Positions 11,278-24,170 are shown, counted from the stretch's first letter. The stretch: DNA of 64,000 nucleotides from Trichuris trichiura (GCA_037903355.1 JBAJFE010000038.1:1488001-1552000); one strand, 5' to 3'. A program made the numbers and translations. Notes: generated by a model not told the origin, from the sequence alone.

Positions 11278-14245
11278 ATGACGTCTTGGGATGAAATCAA
11301 GCTGTTAGCAGCTGATTTACGGCGTGTCCAGCTTGGACAATCATCAAAACGGTAACAGTCAAATTTGGCTTAGGCTTCAATAATTTTTGGATCCACAAGT
11401 TCAGCCTTTCAAATCGCAACTGCGTGGAATTGGTTAACAAGCTAATAAGCACCGGCCGACTGGAAGTGATTACGACAATCAATTCCAAAGATTACGTAAC
11501 GCCGGAATATTTGTTAACGCAAATAAAAAATGAAGTCATTGCCAACGGCGGTAAGTTCTGTTGCCACGTGAGGGCAACTTTGTTCTCAATCAACGTGCAG
11601 GTCGCGTTTCCTTAACGGAAATCCAGCAAGCGCTGGGCGTCGATTTTCAAACCGTGGAAGATTATGCCAATCGTCTGGTTGCAAGCTCTCCCAGCTTAAG
11701 CATATGCTTGGGGCAGCTGATATCAAAGTATAGAGGTTTGCAGAAACACTGCAAACTTTTAACGAAGAAACTTCCTTTAGGGAATATTTGACTCAAGCGT
11801 TCATTGCGATCAATGAATCGCTGCAGCGAAAGGGAAAAATCTCAATATCGGAAATAACCCGGCAGTACGATTTGCCAACGGATTTTCTTGCTGACGCCGT
11901 GGTGCAACAAGTTGGTCGTCACATTGAAGGGTTCATTGATACCAGCGATGCTTCTGTTATTTATACACATGCTTACTTGAATCAGCAAACCGCAATTCTA
12001 CGCGGAGCCCTTTCCGGTTGCACCAGGTAAGCGGGAAAAGAACTTTTCGCTTTGTTCCTGAAAGCAGTTCCAAAAAGATTAAGTAGCTTGACTTGTTGTC
12101 TATGCAAACGCTATTGCCCTCCCACCTAGAGCACCACGTAATAGCTTTTCCCGTTTGAAGTTCATTTTCATTTTTAGAATTATAAGTTTGAAAAAATTGG
12201 TCACCGATTTCGACTTGGCATCCTCTCTTGTGTTCAGTAGGCATTCAAAAATTTGCTCCACCCATTGTCATATTGCTGTTATTCATTTTTAGAGTGCTTT
12301 GATCAGTTGCGTTTGAAGAACTGGTGTCGCGGTTCCATCGTAGGCGGTCATTACGTCGACAGGGCAGTCTATATGCCAGAAAAGTTTATGGAAAAATTGA
12401 ATGCTCATCTGGCTGGCTTTTACCAACGCAACAGTTACCTTGGTTAGCCTTGATGTTGAGTCCTGACAGCTCTTCACGTTGTTGACGCTTTCCAGAGTAC
12501 GGCTACATTAGAAAATTCAGGATTGGCGATCATGGAGCAATTGTTGCTGCCGTTCTTTCCCGCCTTGGTCAAACAAAAAGTGCTGTACATTTAAAGAACT
12601 GCGTGATAAGTGAAAACCTGTTTAATCAAATCGAAGCAGATTCTGATACCACCTTAAGCCAATCCTGCTGGCTAGACGTTAACGTAACTTGAGGTTATTC
12701 CACGTAACAATGACTAAAAGTTTCCTTTCTTGTAGGCTGTAGTGCCTACGGTGTTTAGCGACACTGACGTGGAGCTCATCTCCAACATGTTGGCGAAGTC
12801 ACACAAGAGCTGGATTCGCGCTGACCAGAGTAGCTTTTTCACGGATGGTCTTGTTCAGCTGTGTGTTCCCATCTTTGATGACATGATTGCCGAAAAAGCC
12901 GAAAAGGTTAGATTTATTTTAAAAAATAAACTGATCTCTTTATAGTTACTCAACTCGTTCGGTTCCAGGAAGGCCCTTTGGTTGGAAAAGCGAAATTTCA
13001 ATTAGCTGCTGGCCAGTCTACAGTCCCGGCTGGAAAGAAGAAGGTCGGCGGAAAGAGTAAAAAGAAAAAGACAAATTACGACCAAGAAGACGAGGACGAT
13101 TTGTCGACAAAAGGAGGCACTACAGTGTTCATGAGCGAGAGTGACATTGCCGAGACGCTAAAATTTTCGTCGCTTGGTTTGGAAGACTGTCCGCAAGCAA
13201 TTCTGGAAGAAGTATCTGACCGTTTGTACAGGTACGCTTTGTGCTAAAGATCGCAACTAATGCAAATGCATTGCTGTCTATTCGCCTTAGCATTTTGAAC
13301 GCCAAATATCAAGCTCAGGTGGATTCAATCTTGCTCAAATCTACTGAAGGCCAGCGGAAAAGCCGCGGTGAAATTGCTGAAAAAATCACATCCCTATACT
13401 CGGTTATACATCTGTCAGACGTTGCTGCTGATCAGTTCGACGGTAGGTTGGATTGGAACCTTAACCATTTGCCTCTGTTGATTCGAAGCAATTGCAGAAA
13501 ACATAGCCGAGCAATTAAGAATGTTTTTGTTACGCACTTTGGCTACAGACTTGGCACATCTGGCCTTGATCGATTTCGCAAACCTACCTGATCCAATGGA
13601 AAACAGCAAAAAGGTGATGCATTACTCTAAAAATGAATATCGTCCGCTGTAGAGCTCGAATTTAGGCTCGAGATTCGGCTATTAAAGAACTAGCAAGCCC
13701 GGCTAAAGAATACTTTGAACGTCTGATGTCTTCCCTAAATGAGAAAGTAGCTGAAAAAAAGTTTGGCCGAGCGTTTCTTATTTTTTGTTTTTTAAAACAG
13801 AATCTCAATTCCTTTTACGACGCCGTCGACAAGATTGCTCTTCCAAATATTTGCAGCCTTAATCTTCGCTTTCCGGACAAAAAGAACAAGTAACAATATT
13901 GGAGAAAACGAGATTCTAACTTGCATTAGGCGCTGTAGGGTGATACTGATGACCAAGTACGAGCAAGAACTGCGGACCCAGTTGGAAGCCAACCCAGAGC
14001 CAGCCTCAGGCTTATTGTTATGCTGCTTGCTTCTGTTTGCTCGATATACGGAACAAATGCTGCACGCTAGCGGCAAGTTTGTTCCTCAAATAGTAGATTT
14101 GTTGATGGAAAAGCTACCGCCCGACCTTGGCGCCAAGTTGACGCGGGCTCAGGCGGATGTTGTCCATTTCATAAGGAACCAACAAGATCCCGGTGCCCAA
14201 GAAAGGGCGGCTGAAAGCGTAGCCCAGTTACAAGCTTGCGTTTAA
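11278..14245 (+). CDS. UFL1: UFL1, E3 UFM1-protein ligase 1
   Basis: UFL1 is the scaffold-type E3 that transfers UFM1 to targets such as ribosomal and ER proteins. I assembled 14 exons, all with GT-AG ends and consistent phases: 11278-11351, 11405-11550, 11601-11727, 11781-12026, 12178-12236, 12293-12442, 12496-12683, 12736-12906, 12969-13231, 13291-13442, 13489-13613, 13666-13746, 13801-13889 and 13930-14245. They total 2187 nt, giving 728 residues (human 794). Signature segments: NRNCVELVNKLI near the start, DYVTPEYL, ISEITRQYDLPTDFLADA, RGSIVGGHYVDRAVYMP, a lysine-rich stretch with KSKKKKTNYDQEDEDD mid-protein, and MLHASGKFVPQIVDLLMEKL at the end. Introns are mostly 40-62 nt; intron 4 is 151 nt. 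The short exon 5 was placed by alignment and is the least certain. Confidence 0.93.
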
Positions 14246-14347
14246 GGTTTCTTGTTTTTCATTAATACAAACGTTTTATTTTGAAAAAAACCGTAAAGTA
14301 AAAAGTCTAAAAAATTCAAAACAACAACAGACCCTTGCGACTCACCG

Positions 14348-17300
14348 TTACTCGGCATTTGACGCTTTGTCGATCGTCTCGACTTCTTCCATATAGCTTT
14401 TCTTCAGCTGATTTAGGTAGCCCAGCAGGACAGAGTTTTCAACGTCCGACATTTTAATCACTTGGGCCAACCGATGCCTGAGGCGCATTACAGCCCTTTG
14501 TTTTCGCAGTTGACAGCTGTCTTTTTCGTTCTGCTTCTAGGGCAAAGGGTAAAGCGATATTGTTGGTTGGAAACAGTGCGAACCTTTTTCTTGCTTCTCA
14601 ATTTTTCGAGGAGCTGCTTTGCATTGTTGATCACATCTTGCGGGAACATTGCTATTTCGGCCAGCTCGAAACCTTCAGGTAAGTCTCTTTATTTTCGAGT
14701 TTCTTTATACTTAAAGACGACAGTGACCTACCGTACTCCGGACCGGCATGTAACCCACGCAGAAGTTTGTGGCTGGTTTGTAGTTTTTTTGTAGCCGAGT
14801 TGAAAGAGGCCTCGAAATGGTAGCTACAAAATTAAGGTAAAAAGCTTACTTTTTGCTACTGAGCTGTACAGAAAGTCCTCTACATACCAACTGGATGCGT
14901 TTTGATAGTTTGTTTACATCTCGTCGAAGGGTTCACAATTCGAAGAAAGTTAACTAAAGCATCCAACTCTTCATGTTTTTAAAAATTAATGTTCTTGTAA
15001 TATTCATTTATTGATTTACCTTGCACGTAACGGTCAACAACTAAAAGTTCTTTTTCGTTGTTTACATGACTTTTAAACATAAGCTATCAAAAGGTAGCTC
15101 GCGCAGTAGTCACGCTACACCATATATGAAGAATGCCCCGCAGCCTATCTTGTACGTAATAAAATGCTTATAGGAGTGAGTGAATTTTAAGTCTTACTTT
15201 GTAAAGTACTTTTACAATTTAAAACGCAACTAGAGAAACGTAGTAATAATTGTGTTGCGGATTTAGCAAGAACTGATTTAACTGACGGGTCTCTGTTGCT
15301 GTATAGAGTGAGTGGACTAAATAACAAAGCTGTGCTTGCCACTATGTGATAGCAGAGATAGGAGCTAAACTACGGCGCTCTGCGCGGCATGAAATTCCTT
15401 AACGATTTTCAGTTTTTGACTCGATTAAATATTTTTAATTTGCTGAGGACACGCACATTCGTATCTAGAGGACTTTCTCTATATCTTGAGCGGTTCAGCT
15501 TTGAAGTAACTATTTATAGCTGAAGGCTTTTGAGGTACGTCTTTCAAGTTCAAATAGGCCAAGAGCTATCTGTTAGGATTACGCACTCGCGATTCCTTCG
15601 GAACACTGTAATCTGTAGAGACTACCCGTAAACTTCAGCTTGGTAACAGTTACTTTTGACTCCCTTACGTGCGTGCGTACGATAACGAGCATGAAGCGAA
15701 CAGTAACATACCTATCAACGTAGGGGTACAATCGGTCCAATTCGGCTAAGTCTAAGTAATGAGTGACCAAAAAAACTAATGCCTAAAAGGACTTCACTGA
15801 GCAGATGTTCAAACACGCGTGCTACCTCAGAGGTCATAAAGCGTTCACATATGGCGACACAGCAAGCATAGCCTTCGTCTTCTGATGTGTCTAAAAGATG
15901 GTGTACTTTAAATTAACGAAACACTGAAACTGCTCTCACTTCGCCCAAGCTCATCGATCAGTATTAATGACTCGTTGGTAAAATTACTCAGTATGTAGTT
16001 CATATCCTTCATCTAGGCACCAATGAAACAGAAACCGTCATGACCGATTTTGGTAGAGCACACATACCTCAACCATGAAAGATGAAGAACTTGACTCGAG
16101 ACTGTCATTATGGCAAATACGACTAAAAAGTTGGTCACAAAGTCGAAAGGAAGCAATTCGAGCCGGGACGAAGGAACCCATCTGTGCAAGCAACTGGAGC
16201 ATACCGACAGTTTTTAAGTAGGTAGATTTTCCACTCTGTGAAACATTTTACGTAAGTGTTTCAAGATTGAAATAGCAAGCTTACCATATTGGGACCACTA
16301 ATAATAATAAATCGAGAATCAGGGCCAGCATACTGCGTAATCATAGGTTAACTTAAGCGAAAGGTTCAAGGAAAAGGACGTACCACATCGTTGGGAACAA
16401 AATTGGATTTGTCGATGCAATCCATTAACGGGTGGCGAGCCTGGGAGATAGCCATAGTGTCGCTAAAGTCTGGGCGCACTGAATATGCAAATGCAGCATG
16501 AACAACTTGCAACATTGATGACTAACCCCAATTTGACAGTTCAGCTCGCGTAGTTAACGAAAGAATGAAATCTAATGATGATATCACTTCGCTGAGGTCG
16601 TACAGACATGACATATAGCGACGCATTTCGGACAGCAATTCACTTATCAATCTGAGATGATGAAATAAACTTTACACTTAGAGAATCAGAAGAAAAAGTA
16701 AGCTAACTTATCGCTGAGCAGGATTATCTCTTTGAAATTGAAGTCTATTCTTTCTTAAATCAACTTTACTTTAAATCGTTCCTATTGGAAAGTGCGACGC
16801 TCTACTCACCGTTCAATTGCATCTTAAAAAGAAAAGTGTAAGTAGTCGACTAAGGAGAAGAAAAATTAAACAATTACCAGTTCTTCAGTTGAGCATAGCA
16901 AGCACGAGCTTTTACGTACTACCTTAATAATCTTATCTGTCAATAACGGTGGAAGTTCTTCATCCTTGTCCAGAGTTAAGGAGAAGTAAAACCCACGCGA
17001 TGGAGAGTAAGACAGCCTCAATGGCAACGCCACCTGTTCCACAAACCATAAGTGGTAGGCTGAGGGCAATGAACTGTTTAACTTGAGACCGTATGCAAAC
17101 GGAAAAGTTACCTTCCACATCGCTAACGTACTCAGTATACGTTTTCCTGAACACGTCCAACAATCCATTCAAGTTTGGCTGAAAAATCTGCGCTAGCAAG
17201 AATGAAACGAGCTGCCGACATTTAGGTAACTCTAATCGTGAAGCAAAGTTCATTTCGTCCTTTCAGAGGTCCCCTGCGACCGAGGCCGTCGTCCTGAATG

Positions 17301-18893
17301 TACCTGCGGATTGTAGATAGAAGATTGACGAATCTGTCATCCTGCAGCACCTATGACAGTCATATAGCTTGAGTACTAAAGGGAATATCCACCTACGATG
17401 CCACAAGACGAATAGGAAAATTGCACGAACTCTACATGTTCAAATCAGTAAAAAAAGGTTTGCTATAGCTTTATGATTAGTAACAGTTTGATGACAGTTT
17501 CTGCAGTCACCGTATCTATGAAAGGATGAACTAACCTTTGCGTAGCTAAAAAATAAACCGTTTTGAAAGGATTCCAATGTATGTAGCAACGGTTCCACCA
17601 TTTCCAAGGTATGCAATAACAAAGTCATTTGCTTAATTCGATACTCGGCAAAGCGAGGACTCTGCTCATTGCTCTCTCCTATGCACATTGGAATAGACCG
17701 TTCAATGTCACGCATAGAGCAAAGATTCGAACGAAGATTGTTGCATCCCTACAACATTGGCTAATTTCTTTTGATGTACTGTACGTCGAAGGGAATTTAA
17801 GAAAAACAGCCGCAGCAATACAGTAAGTTGCGTAGCAATTCTTTGTTATAGAAAAAACAACTGTTTCAAAAGGGACAAGAAAATACCTCTACGTTTCCAA
17901 GCAGTTCTTCTATAGCGGACAATCTGTCGTTGATGCTGGAAAGATCGCGAGAGGGTTGCAGTATAGACGCTCGCAGCATTCTTGCACCTCCGTAAGTACA
18001 CGTAAAGTTTAAGACACCGAATAAGCTGCATTCAACATTGTCAACTACTTTCATACTGGTTATCAACTCCAAGTGCTTTGCTGTGTCCGCACCTGCTTAG
18101 TTTAGAAAACTTTGCAAAGAACGTTACTTCGCAAGAAGCAACCTCTACCTATTATAAGCGATCGTTCAGATCCTTCATAAACAATTCTCATTGACTTGGG
18201 AATGAAAAGTGACCTCTGCACCTTTTCCAAGTAGTCAATCAAGGCGGCCGTGGATGCCAGACAATAGTATCTATTTTTCGTAAAAATAAAATTACGGAAT
18301 TATAGTTGTCAAGTAAACTTTTCATCTAGAGAACGTCGAACATCCTGACATTCTTCCAAGCAAATACGATCAATGGTTTCCAGTCCAGTCGCTTCATTAA
18401 AACATTTCCTATTGACGGAAGTTATTTCCGTATGTACAAAGTGCTCCTCAATCATTGCACATAAAGCGTGCATCTTTCCATCATCTCCTATGGCTGAATC
18501 GGGAAGCAAAACCTAGAAGACGCAGTTCCAATCGAAAATTTGAATTTTGGAAGACGCAACCTCAGCAGGGTTTAGTATTTCCAACTTTGCCAACAACTTC
18601 GAGTAAGTGTTGCTGTCCGAGAACTGAGCCAAGCGTAACACAGGCTGAAGCATGTCTATATAGGCTATGCCAACTTCTCCCTTAGCGAAGCCAAGTCCTT
18701 CCGCAATAGCTGCAAGTGAAATAGGACACCAGCGGTGGTCAGCCAATGGAGTACCAACCGACGACAACTTGGCTCCTCAAAACCTGATAGCTTTGCCGCG
18801 TACTGTTGGCTGAACCTATGGCGGCGAAAAAGCCATACTTAGCCCCTGGAGTTTGTTTGCCATTCGAGTTCCTGTATCAAAAGCCTCAAACAT
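14348..18893 (-). CDS. MSH4: MSH4, meiotic MutS homologue
   Basis: MSH4 pairs with MSH5 as a clamp on meiotic recombination intermediates. Conserved segments run N to C from high to low coordinates: AAIAEGLGFAKGEVGIAYID (about 18.7 kb), HFVHTEITSVNRKCFNE (18.4 kb), SLFGVLNFTCTYGGARMLR (18.0 kb), QMTLLLHTLEMVEPLLHTLE (17.6 kb), NGLLDVFRKTYTEYVSDVE (17.2 kb), LPLRLSYSPSRGFYFSL (17.0 kb). ATPase exons: 16384 to about 16530, 16285-16332 (ends GPNM), 16068-16235 (starts SGKSTYL, so an intron splits Walker A), 15940-16012 (Walker B LILIDELGR), 15826-15890, 15712-15782, 15583-15663, 14584-14686 and 14348-14536. The GPNM/FGVLN motifs favour MSH4 over MSH5. The start at 18893 with a 63-nt first intron is my best guess. 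The intron at 14687-15582 (896 nt) is unusually long. The 3' end faces UFL1, with 102 bp between stops. Confidence 0.9.
14687..15582 (-). other. Long MSH4 intron, no content recognised
   Basis: 896 nt between the exon ending GIAS and the exon starting DLPEGFELAE. No repeat, RNA or second gene was identified in it. Confidence 0.6.
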
Positions 18894-20046
18894 GTTGCAG
18901 CGAAAGGCAATGAAAATTTTGATTTCAAAATAACCTTGAACTTGAAGATGAATTCTTTTCACATTGTGCGCTAAAAAAGCTGTTCAGGAGAGGTGTCAAA
19001 GGAACGAGTAGCAAATTCGTATAAGGGGGAAAACGGTAGTCCGTGAGTTTAAGGTTTACGGGAAAAAGACAGAAAATGCATCACAAAAACAACAAATGTT
19101 AATTACCCGTCTTGCGTAGACCCTGCCACTGAACCAGTTTCTAAGCGTTGGTCGGAAAATAAGTCGAACGGTCGCAGCGATGAACATCGAGATGTTGATG
19201 ACATTATTGAGAGCAACCAGATAGTCAGCAAAGCTCAAAATATCATTGCACTCACTGAAATAAGCTTTTAAATGTTATTTAAAAACTGAATAACTCGTTC
19301 GATCATCAAGGCGATCAAAAGTTCAAACTTAAAAACATTTTGCAAAGTATGAACAATTGCTGCAGTGGAAGATTCGAGAGAACCCCAACTACAGCCAATT
19401 AAATGTAGAATTATTTAAGTTAACTGCCTATAATATCGTATAAGGTTTAATACAAACTCAAAAGATAGATTTTCAAGAAAATTGGAAGGAAAAACAGAAG
19501 TTTAAATTACTGTAGTTGAGACACGCAGGGTGACCAAGAAAAATAAAGCTCAGCTCAGAAAAATATTGCTTTACGAAAAGAGCATTTCACTTCGAAAAAT
19601 CCAAAATCAAGTTGAGATGAACTATGTTCCTCAGCATTTTCAAAAGCTTTAGGAGTGTTTTTCTTCGACGCATTTATTCTACTCCGCTATTTTTATTCAG
19701 GTAAAGAGCAGAAATGTAATTTATTGCGTAAAGTTATTTTAAGTGCCCTTAAAAAATAGTTCTTCCAGTAAAATAGCAAATATTATGCCCTTTTTAACGG
19801 TGATAATGAATTCTAACTTGACCTTACCTGATATACTGTAGCAAGGCATCGATAAACCAAAGCTTAGGCGAGAACTGAGGTTTTGTTCGAAATTTGGTCG
19901 CTTGGTTTTTTATTATTAGCTGCCGTAGGTTCATGCGGGTTGATGTTGTTTGTTTAGAGCTAGTTCAAGCTTTGAATAGTTGATCAGCTGAGTAAGCTGC
20001 TGCCATTTATTGCGCGCCGTTTCTCAGCTCTGTTCAGGTAGGCAAA
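18894..20046. other. Intergenic between divergent MSH4 and SDR gene
   Basis: AT-rich spacer that should contain both promoters. Nothing specific recognised. Confidence 0.45.
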
Positions 20047-21111
20047 ATGAAGGTTTTGATGTTTGGAGGCAACGGGTGCATTGGCTCGTCCGTGGCTGAG
20101 CTTCTGTTGGCGAACCACTTTGAGTTGACTTTGCTAAACCGAGGCCATTGGCGATGGAACACCGCGCAGAGCGTGAAACCTTTTGTCAAGTGGATTTATT
20201 GCGACCGTGAACGACCAGACACCTTCGACTGGACCGAATTAGAAGCTGGAGGTCCGTACAATGCTGTCATCGATTTTAGCGCATATTCAACCGAGTGCAT
20301 TCGTCCGTTTTATCGGCGTTTGAAAGTATTGAGCCATCACTTCATCTTTATAAGTTCCGATTCGATTTACGAAATGTGCGAGGTGACTCCTGGAACCACG
20401 AAACTTCGAGAAGAAGTGGGCGTAAGGCCAGAAAGTCTGGAAGTTCGTTTAGAACTTGCAAAGATGGACAGCTACGCAGACGGCAAGCTTCTTGCAGAGG
20501 AATTCTTGATGGAAGAACGCAAGCTCGACGGTATGTCTTACACAATCTTGCGTCTTCCTGACGTCTTAGCCGAAAGAGACTCGACAAAACGTTGGTGGCA
20601 GTACCAAATTTGGATGCAGTTTAATGACCTTATTTGCAAGGACATCACCATTCCTCTTGCGCTGAAAGAATTATCGACAAGTTACGTATACGTGGCCGAC
20701 ATTGCGCGCTTTATTCTGGCTATACTGATGGATCCCTCGAGATCCATAGATCAAGTATTCAATTTTGCTTCTTTCTCGTTGACTGTTCGTCAACTCTTGG
20801 ACAGCATGCGCCACTGCTTACATTTGGATAGCATTACTATGATAGAGGGAAAGAACGAAGATCCGTGCTTCTTTCCTAGTGTCGGTCATGGGCCCATAGA
20901 TTGTTCCAGAGTAATGGGCCGCTATTGTATTCCACTGACGATAGTTTCCGATTGCACACAGAATCTCTGCAATTTCTACAACGAGGCTATTAAGTCGTTT
21001 CCAGAGGAACGTGACGAAGTGGTCGCCTCATTATGTGAGGAACTTGAATTGTCTCCAGAGACGACCAACAATTTGAAGGAGGCTATTCGCTCATTCTGTT
21101 CGCAGGACTAA
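20047..21111 (+). CDS. Atypical SDR / NAD-dependent epimerase-like protein, intronless
   Basis: One uninterrupted frame of 354 residues. The N-terminus MKVLMFGGNGCIGSSVAE is a Rossmann nucleotide-binding loop (GGNGCIG, matching GxxGxxG). The segment FIFISSDSIYE (about residue 98) and YADGK (YxxxK, about 143) give the usual SDR Ser-Tyr-Lys active-site set. YVYVADIARFILAIL (about 217) is the conserved element after the substrate lobe, as in epimerase and CSP41-like extended SDRs. The substrate is unknown; sugar-nucleotide epimerase or RNA-binding CSP41-type roles are both possible. Lack of introns is odd beside genes with many, and could reflect retrocopying, transfer from a microbe, or simple intron loss. 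Confidence 0.85.
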   Translation: MKVLMFGGNGCIGSSVAELLLANHFELTLLNRGHWRWNTAQSVKPFVKWIYCDRERPDTFDWTELEAGGPYNAVIDFSAYSTECIRPFYRRLKVLSHHFIFISSDSIYEMCEVTPGTTKLREEVGVRPESLEVRLELAKMDSYADGKLLAEEFLMEERKLDGMSYTILRLPDVLAERDSTKRWWQYQIWMQFNDLICKDITIPLALKELSTSYVYVADIARFILAILMDPSRSIDQVFNFASFSLTVRQLLDSMRHCLHLDSITMIEGKNEDPCFFPSVGHGPIDCSRVMGRYCIPLTIVSDCTQNLCNFYNEAIKSFPEERDEVVASLCEELELSPETTNNLKEAIRSFCSQD

Positions 21112-22306
21112 AGGCTACGCGCACCTTGCAATTTTCATTTGCATGGTTTATTTTCAGAATTACGCTCGCTAAAAGAAACGTCAAGTGACTGCGACGGTTG
21201 GATCCGCTTTACCAGCTAGTCACTTCCATATTAGGATTAATCTTCTGGTTCGTTTCATACGCCTGCTGCGTACTGACAGTTAATGGTTACAAGTAAAATT
21301 GTTAACTCTTAATTAAGCTGAACGGCTATGTGTAATTCAATAACGTAATTCATAATAAGTTTCCCCAATTTGGGTGCGTGCAATGCGTCGAGGCAACGGG
21401 TTTCTTCGACAGTGTTCGTTATGTTCAATTGTTCCCCGTTTAGTGCGCTTTCCTGGCCGCCTTGTGATTGATATATTAATCATAGAAGTTGATATGATAG
21501 TCGTTTCCAACTGTCGTTCTCGAAACTCAGTTTCAAAGGGAGCAAGTTCACTCGATAAGACGGTCGTTTGCGAATGCTTGGTGAATAGCAGGGCATCTCA
21601 GGTATCCATTGTCTTCTTCACGGCTTCTAAGTTCATTATTACAACTTCCAATTACGCACGCGTTAACCATCGTAACTTAGGCAACCGTTATTCAAAAGTT
21701 AGTCTGAAAAGTTTTCGTGTTCTCCACATATGGGTATGGTTGCCAAGCGAATATGTCCATGTTGTTCTGTTCATGTACTCATTGCTGGATCAACGTGTTC
21801 ATGTAAAGGGTATTACCTCAAAAGTAACCTAGAAAAGCAAATTGTTCCGCGTTAGGTCTTTGACTAATTAAAAAAAGTCATCCAGAGTGTTACACTCGTA
21901 CTGATTGATATTCTTTGAATTTGCAGAATCAGTTGCTGATAAATCATCAATTTGATGCACTTGATCATAGGTTTTGTAACGTAGCTATGCCAGAGTTTTG
22001 TTATTTTACATCAATCTTGCTTTGTCCCATTGTGGTGTACCAGTATTCAGTCGAACTTCAGAAAGTAGTCAGTAACGCGAGTTTTGACGCGTTTTAAAAA
22101 TCGAGCCGTTTTCTTTACTTTTTTTAATTTCGAAATATATTACTACCTAGAAGCTGCGAGCTCGCGTAGTCGTAATAAAAGATGGAAACTAACGGGCAAA
22201 TGGCAATTACATTACCTGCAAATCATGTTTACTCTGTACTTTCAAACCGCTGTCAAAAGCTTTGAATAATGTAGCAGCATTGAAGATTAGAGCTTTTATT
22301 TGATTA
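21112..22306. other. Intergenic, nothing firm
   Basis: A 152-codon frame at 21374-21832 shows no domain I recognise and no supporting splice context; I treat it as noncoding. Confidence 0.4.
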
Positions 22307-24170
22307 ATGGCTTGTTTTTCCGCATTGGAACTCGACGAAAATGATTCAATTTCTTTCATTCACATCAAGGGTTATACTGTCAAAACGGACTTTACGGTAA
22401 ACATTCTAACAGTGTTGCAATAGCATTGCTGAACTTCGTTCTTCAAGTTCTATACCATCGTGGTATCGGTTGGCCGGTACGAATGGACGGTTGACCGGCG
22501 TTATAGTGATTTTGACGCTTTCAACCGTGCCCGTCATAAGGACAAAGAAGGGCCAATTTTTCCCCCAAAACGTTTAATTGGCAATCAGGATTGCGAGTTT
22601 TTAAATAGCCGTCGCAAGGAATTGGAAATCTACTTAAGAGCAATCTTCAAGGCCGACTGTTTGCAGCAAAGGAAAGTTGGCCTTTCCTCCCTGCCTAGGC
22701 AGCTAGCGCTCTTCTTGGACTTTCACCTTTACGTAGGGTCTTTCAATTGAGCTTTGTTTAGTGGCAGTTTTGTCTACGTTTGATTTAGGAAGTTCACGCA
22801 ATTGTCGAACATCTGGCGGAGACATTCGCCACTGGCAAAATATCCGGTGAGCAGCTGAGCTTGACTCCTTTGGAACTTCACGCCATTAGCGAAAGGTTCA
22901 AGTTCGCTGAACCATCCTTTGGTTGTTCCGGCGATTTGGAATTCGACCTTGGCCATGTAGCCGAATTTGTTAGTCAAATCCGTGAGCTAAAGGTTTTGTA
23001 ACTGAAATGTAGCAATCATTTCAGAATTTACGCTTTCTTTTTTGTAGATATGTGGGAATAAGCGTGCAGGCTCTAGTAATATAAAGCAGTCCTCTTTACC
23101 CTTTAGCTTACATTATTTTAAGTCGTTAAAAACCCTACAGGTTAGTAGTGTTTTGCCGTTAAATTGCTTTTTCTGAACCTATTTCCCCTTGCTTCAGATA
23201 AGTCATTGTGACCCGGTTCAAATCGGAGCTTTCGATGCTGTTGGGTGCAAACTGGTTGCTCTTTCGGTGCACAATACGCTAGAAGCTATTGCGGTATCTT
23301 AACGAGTTTTACCGCAGTTCCTATTTCAAACAGTGCCATTAGGATTTGGTTGTTCCATCCCTTGCCGACAACGAACAAATGGATGAAATTCCAGACTATT
23401 CCTCGTTGCAAGTCGCTGATCTGTCGTTCAATAATTTGTGCAGCATAGACCGATCTATAGTAGGTGCTGCTTTGCCTATGTGCAAGTGCTATAGAATTAT
23501 GACGAGTTGCAGATAGCATTCCGAGGCATTCAACGTCTTGATCTGACCTGCAACTGCCTAACTGAAATATGCAACTTGCAGCATTTGCCGTTTCTACGTG
23601 AGTTAAACTTGTCGAACAATCGAATTGAAAAAGTAGACAATTGGCATTGCAAGCTTGGAAATGTCAAAAAGATCTGGCTGACAAATAACAAAGTACGTAG
23701 CTTGAAAGGTGCTCTTAGTTTACAGCCGCGTAATCTTGGTTCACATTTTTTTTGTTGAAGGGTTTTCAAGGCTTTACTCGCTTGAATTTTTGGACATTCG
23801 CGATAACCAACTAACGCATTTGCGTCATGTATGGCCTCTTGGGCAGTTGCCCTGTTTGAAAGAATTGGTGCTCAGCGGTAATGGGGTGGAAAATGGTGTA
23901 GATGCACGTACTCGTGTATTAGAAGCATTCGGCGAACGAGCAGCGGAAGTCACGTTGGATGGTCAAATTCCTACGCAGCGGGAATTGGACACCGTTGGTG
24001 TACGCCTGGCTATCCGCAAGGCAAAGGAAGAACGAAAACGTCAACTAATCGCTCTTACTGAACAGCTTAATGATCAACTTGGCCTTGCTGAGGCAAAGGT
24101 TGCGCAAATGTCCAGTAAGTGCGCGTCGATTCCATCGAACATACCCAAAGCTGAAAGCCCAACCGATTAA
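22307..24170 (+). CDS. NISCH: Nischarin-like protein (PX domain plus leucine-rich repeats)
   Basis: Eight exons with GT-AG borders and matching phases: 22307-22396, 22448-22732, 22789-22992, 23048-23140, 23198-23293, 23343-23459, 23513-23708 and 23761-24170, 1491 nt in total, 496 residues. The N-terminal PX domain contains YEWTVDRRYSDFDAF and PPKRLIGN, the phosphoinositide-binding fold that takes nischarin to endosomes. Leucine-rich repeats follow (LRELNLSNNRIEKVDNW, KIWLTNNKVRSLKG, SLEFLDIRDNQLTHLRHV), then the diagnostic AFGERAAEVTLDGQ and RELDTVGVRLAIRKAK. Nischarin binds integrin alpha-5 and Rac/PAK partners in vertebrates. The long C-terminal half of the 1504-residue human protein is absent, so this is a short form ending in a charged helix. 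Confidence 0.92.

Noticed and set aside
14462..14794. 110-codon plus-strand frame
   Set aside because: It is antisense to the last exons of MSH4 (14348-14686), which carry clear homology and splice sites.
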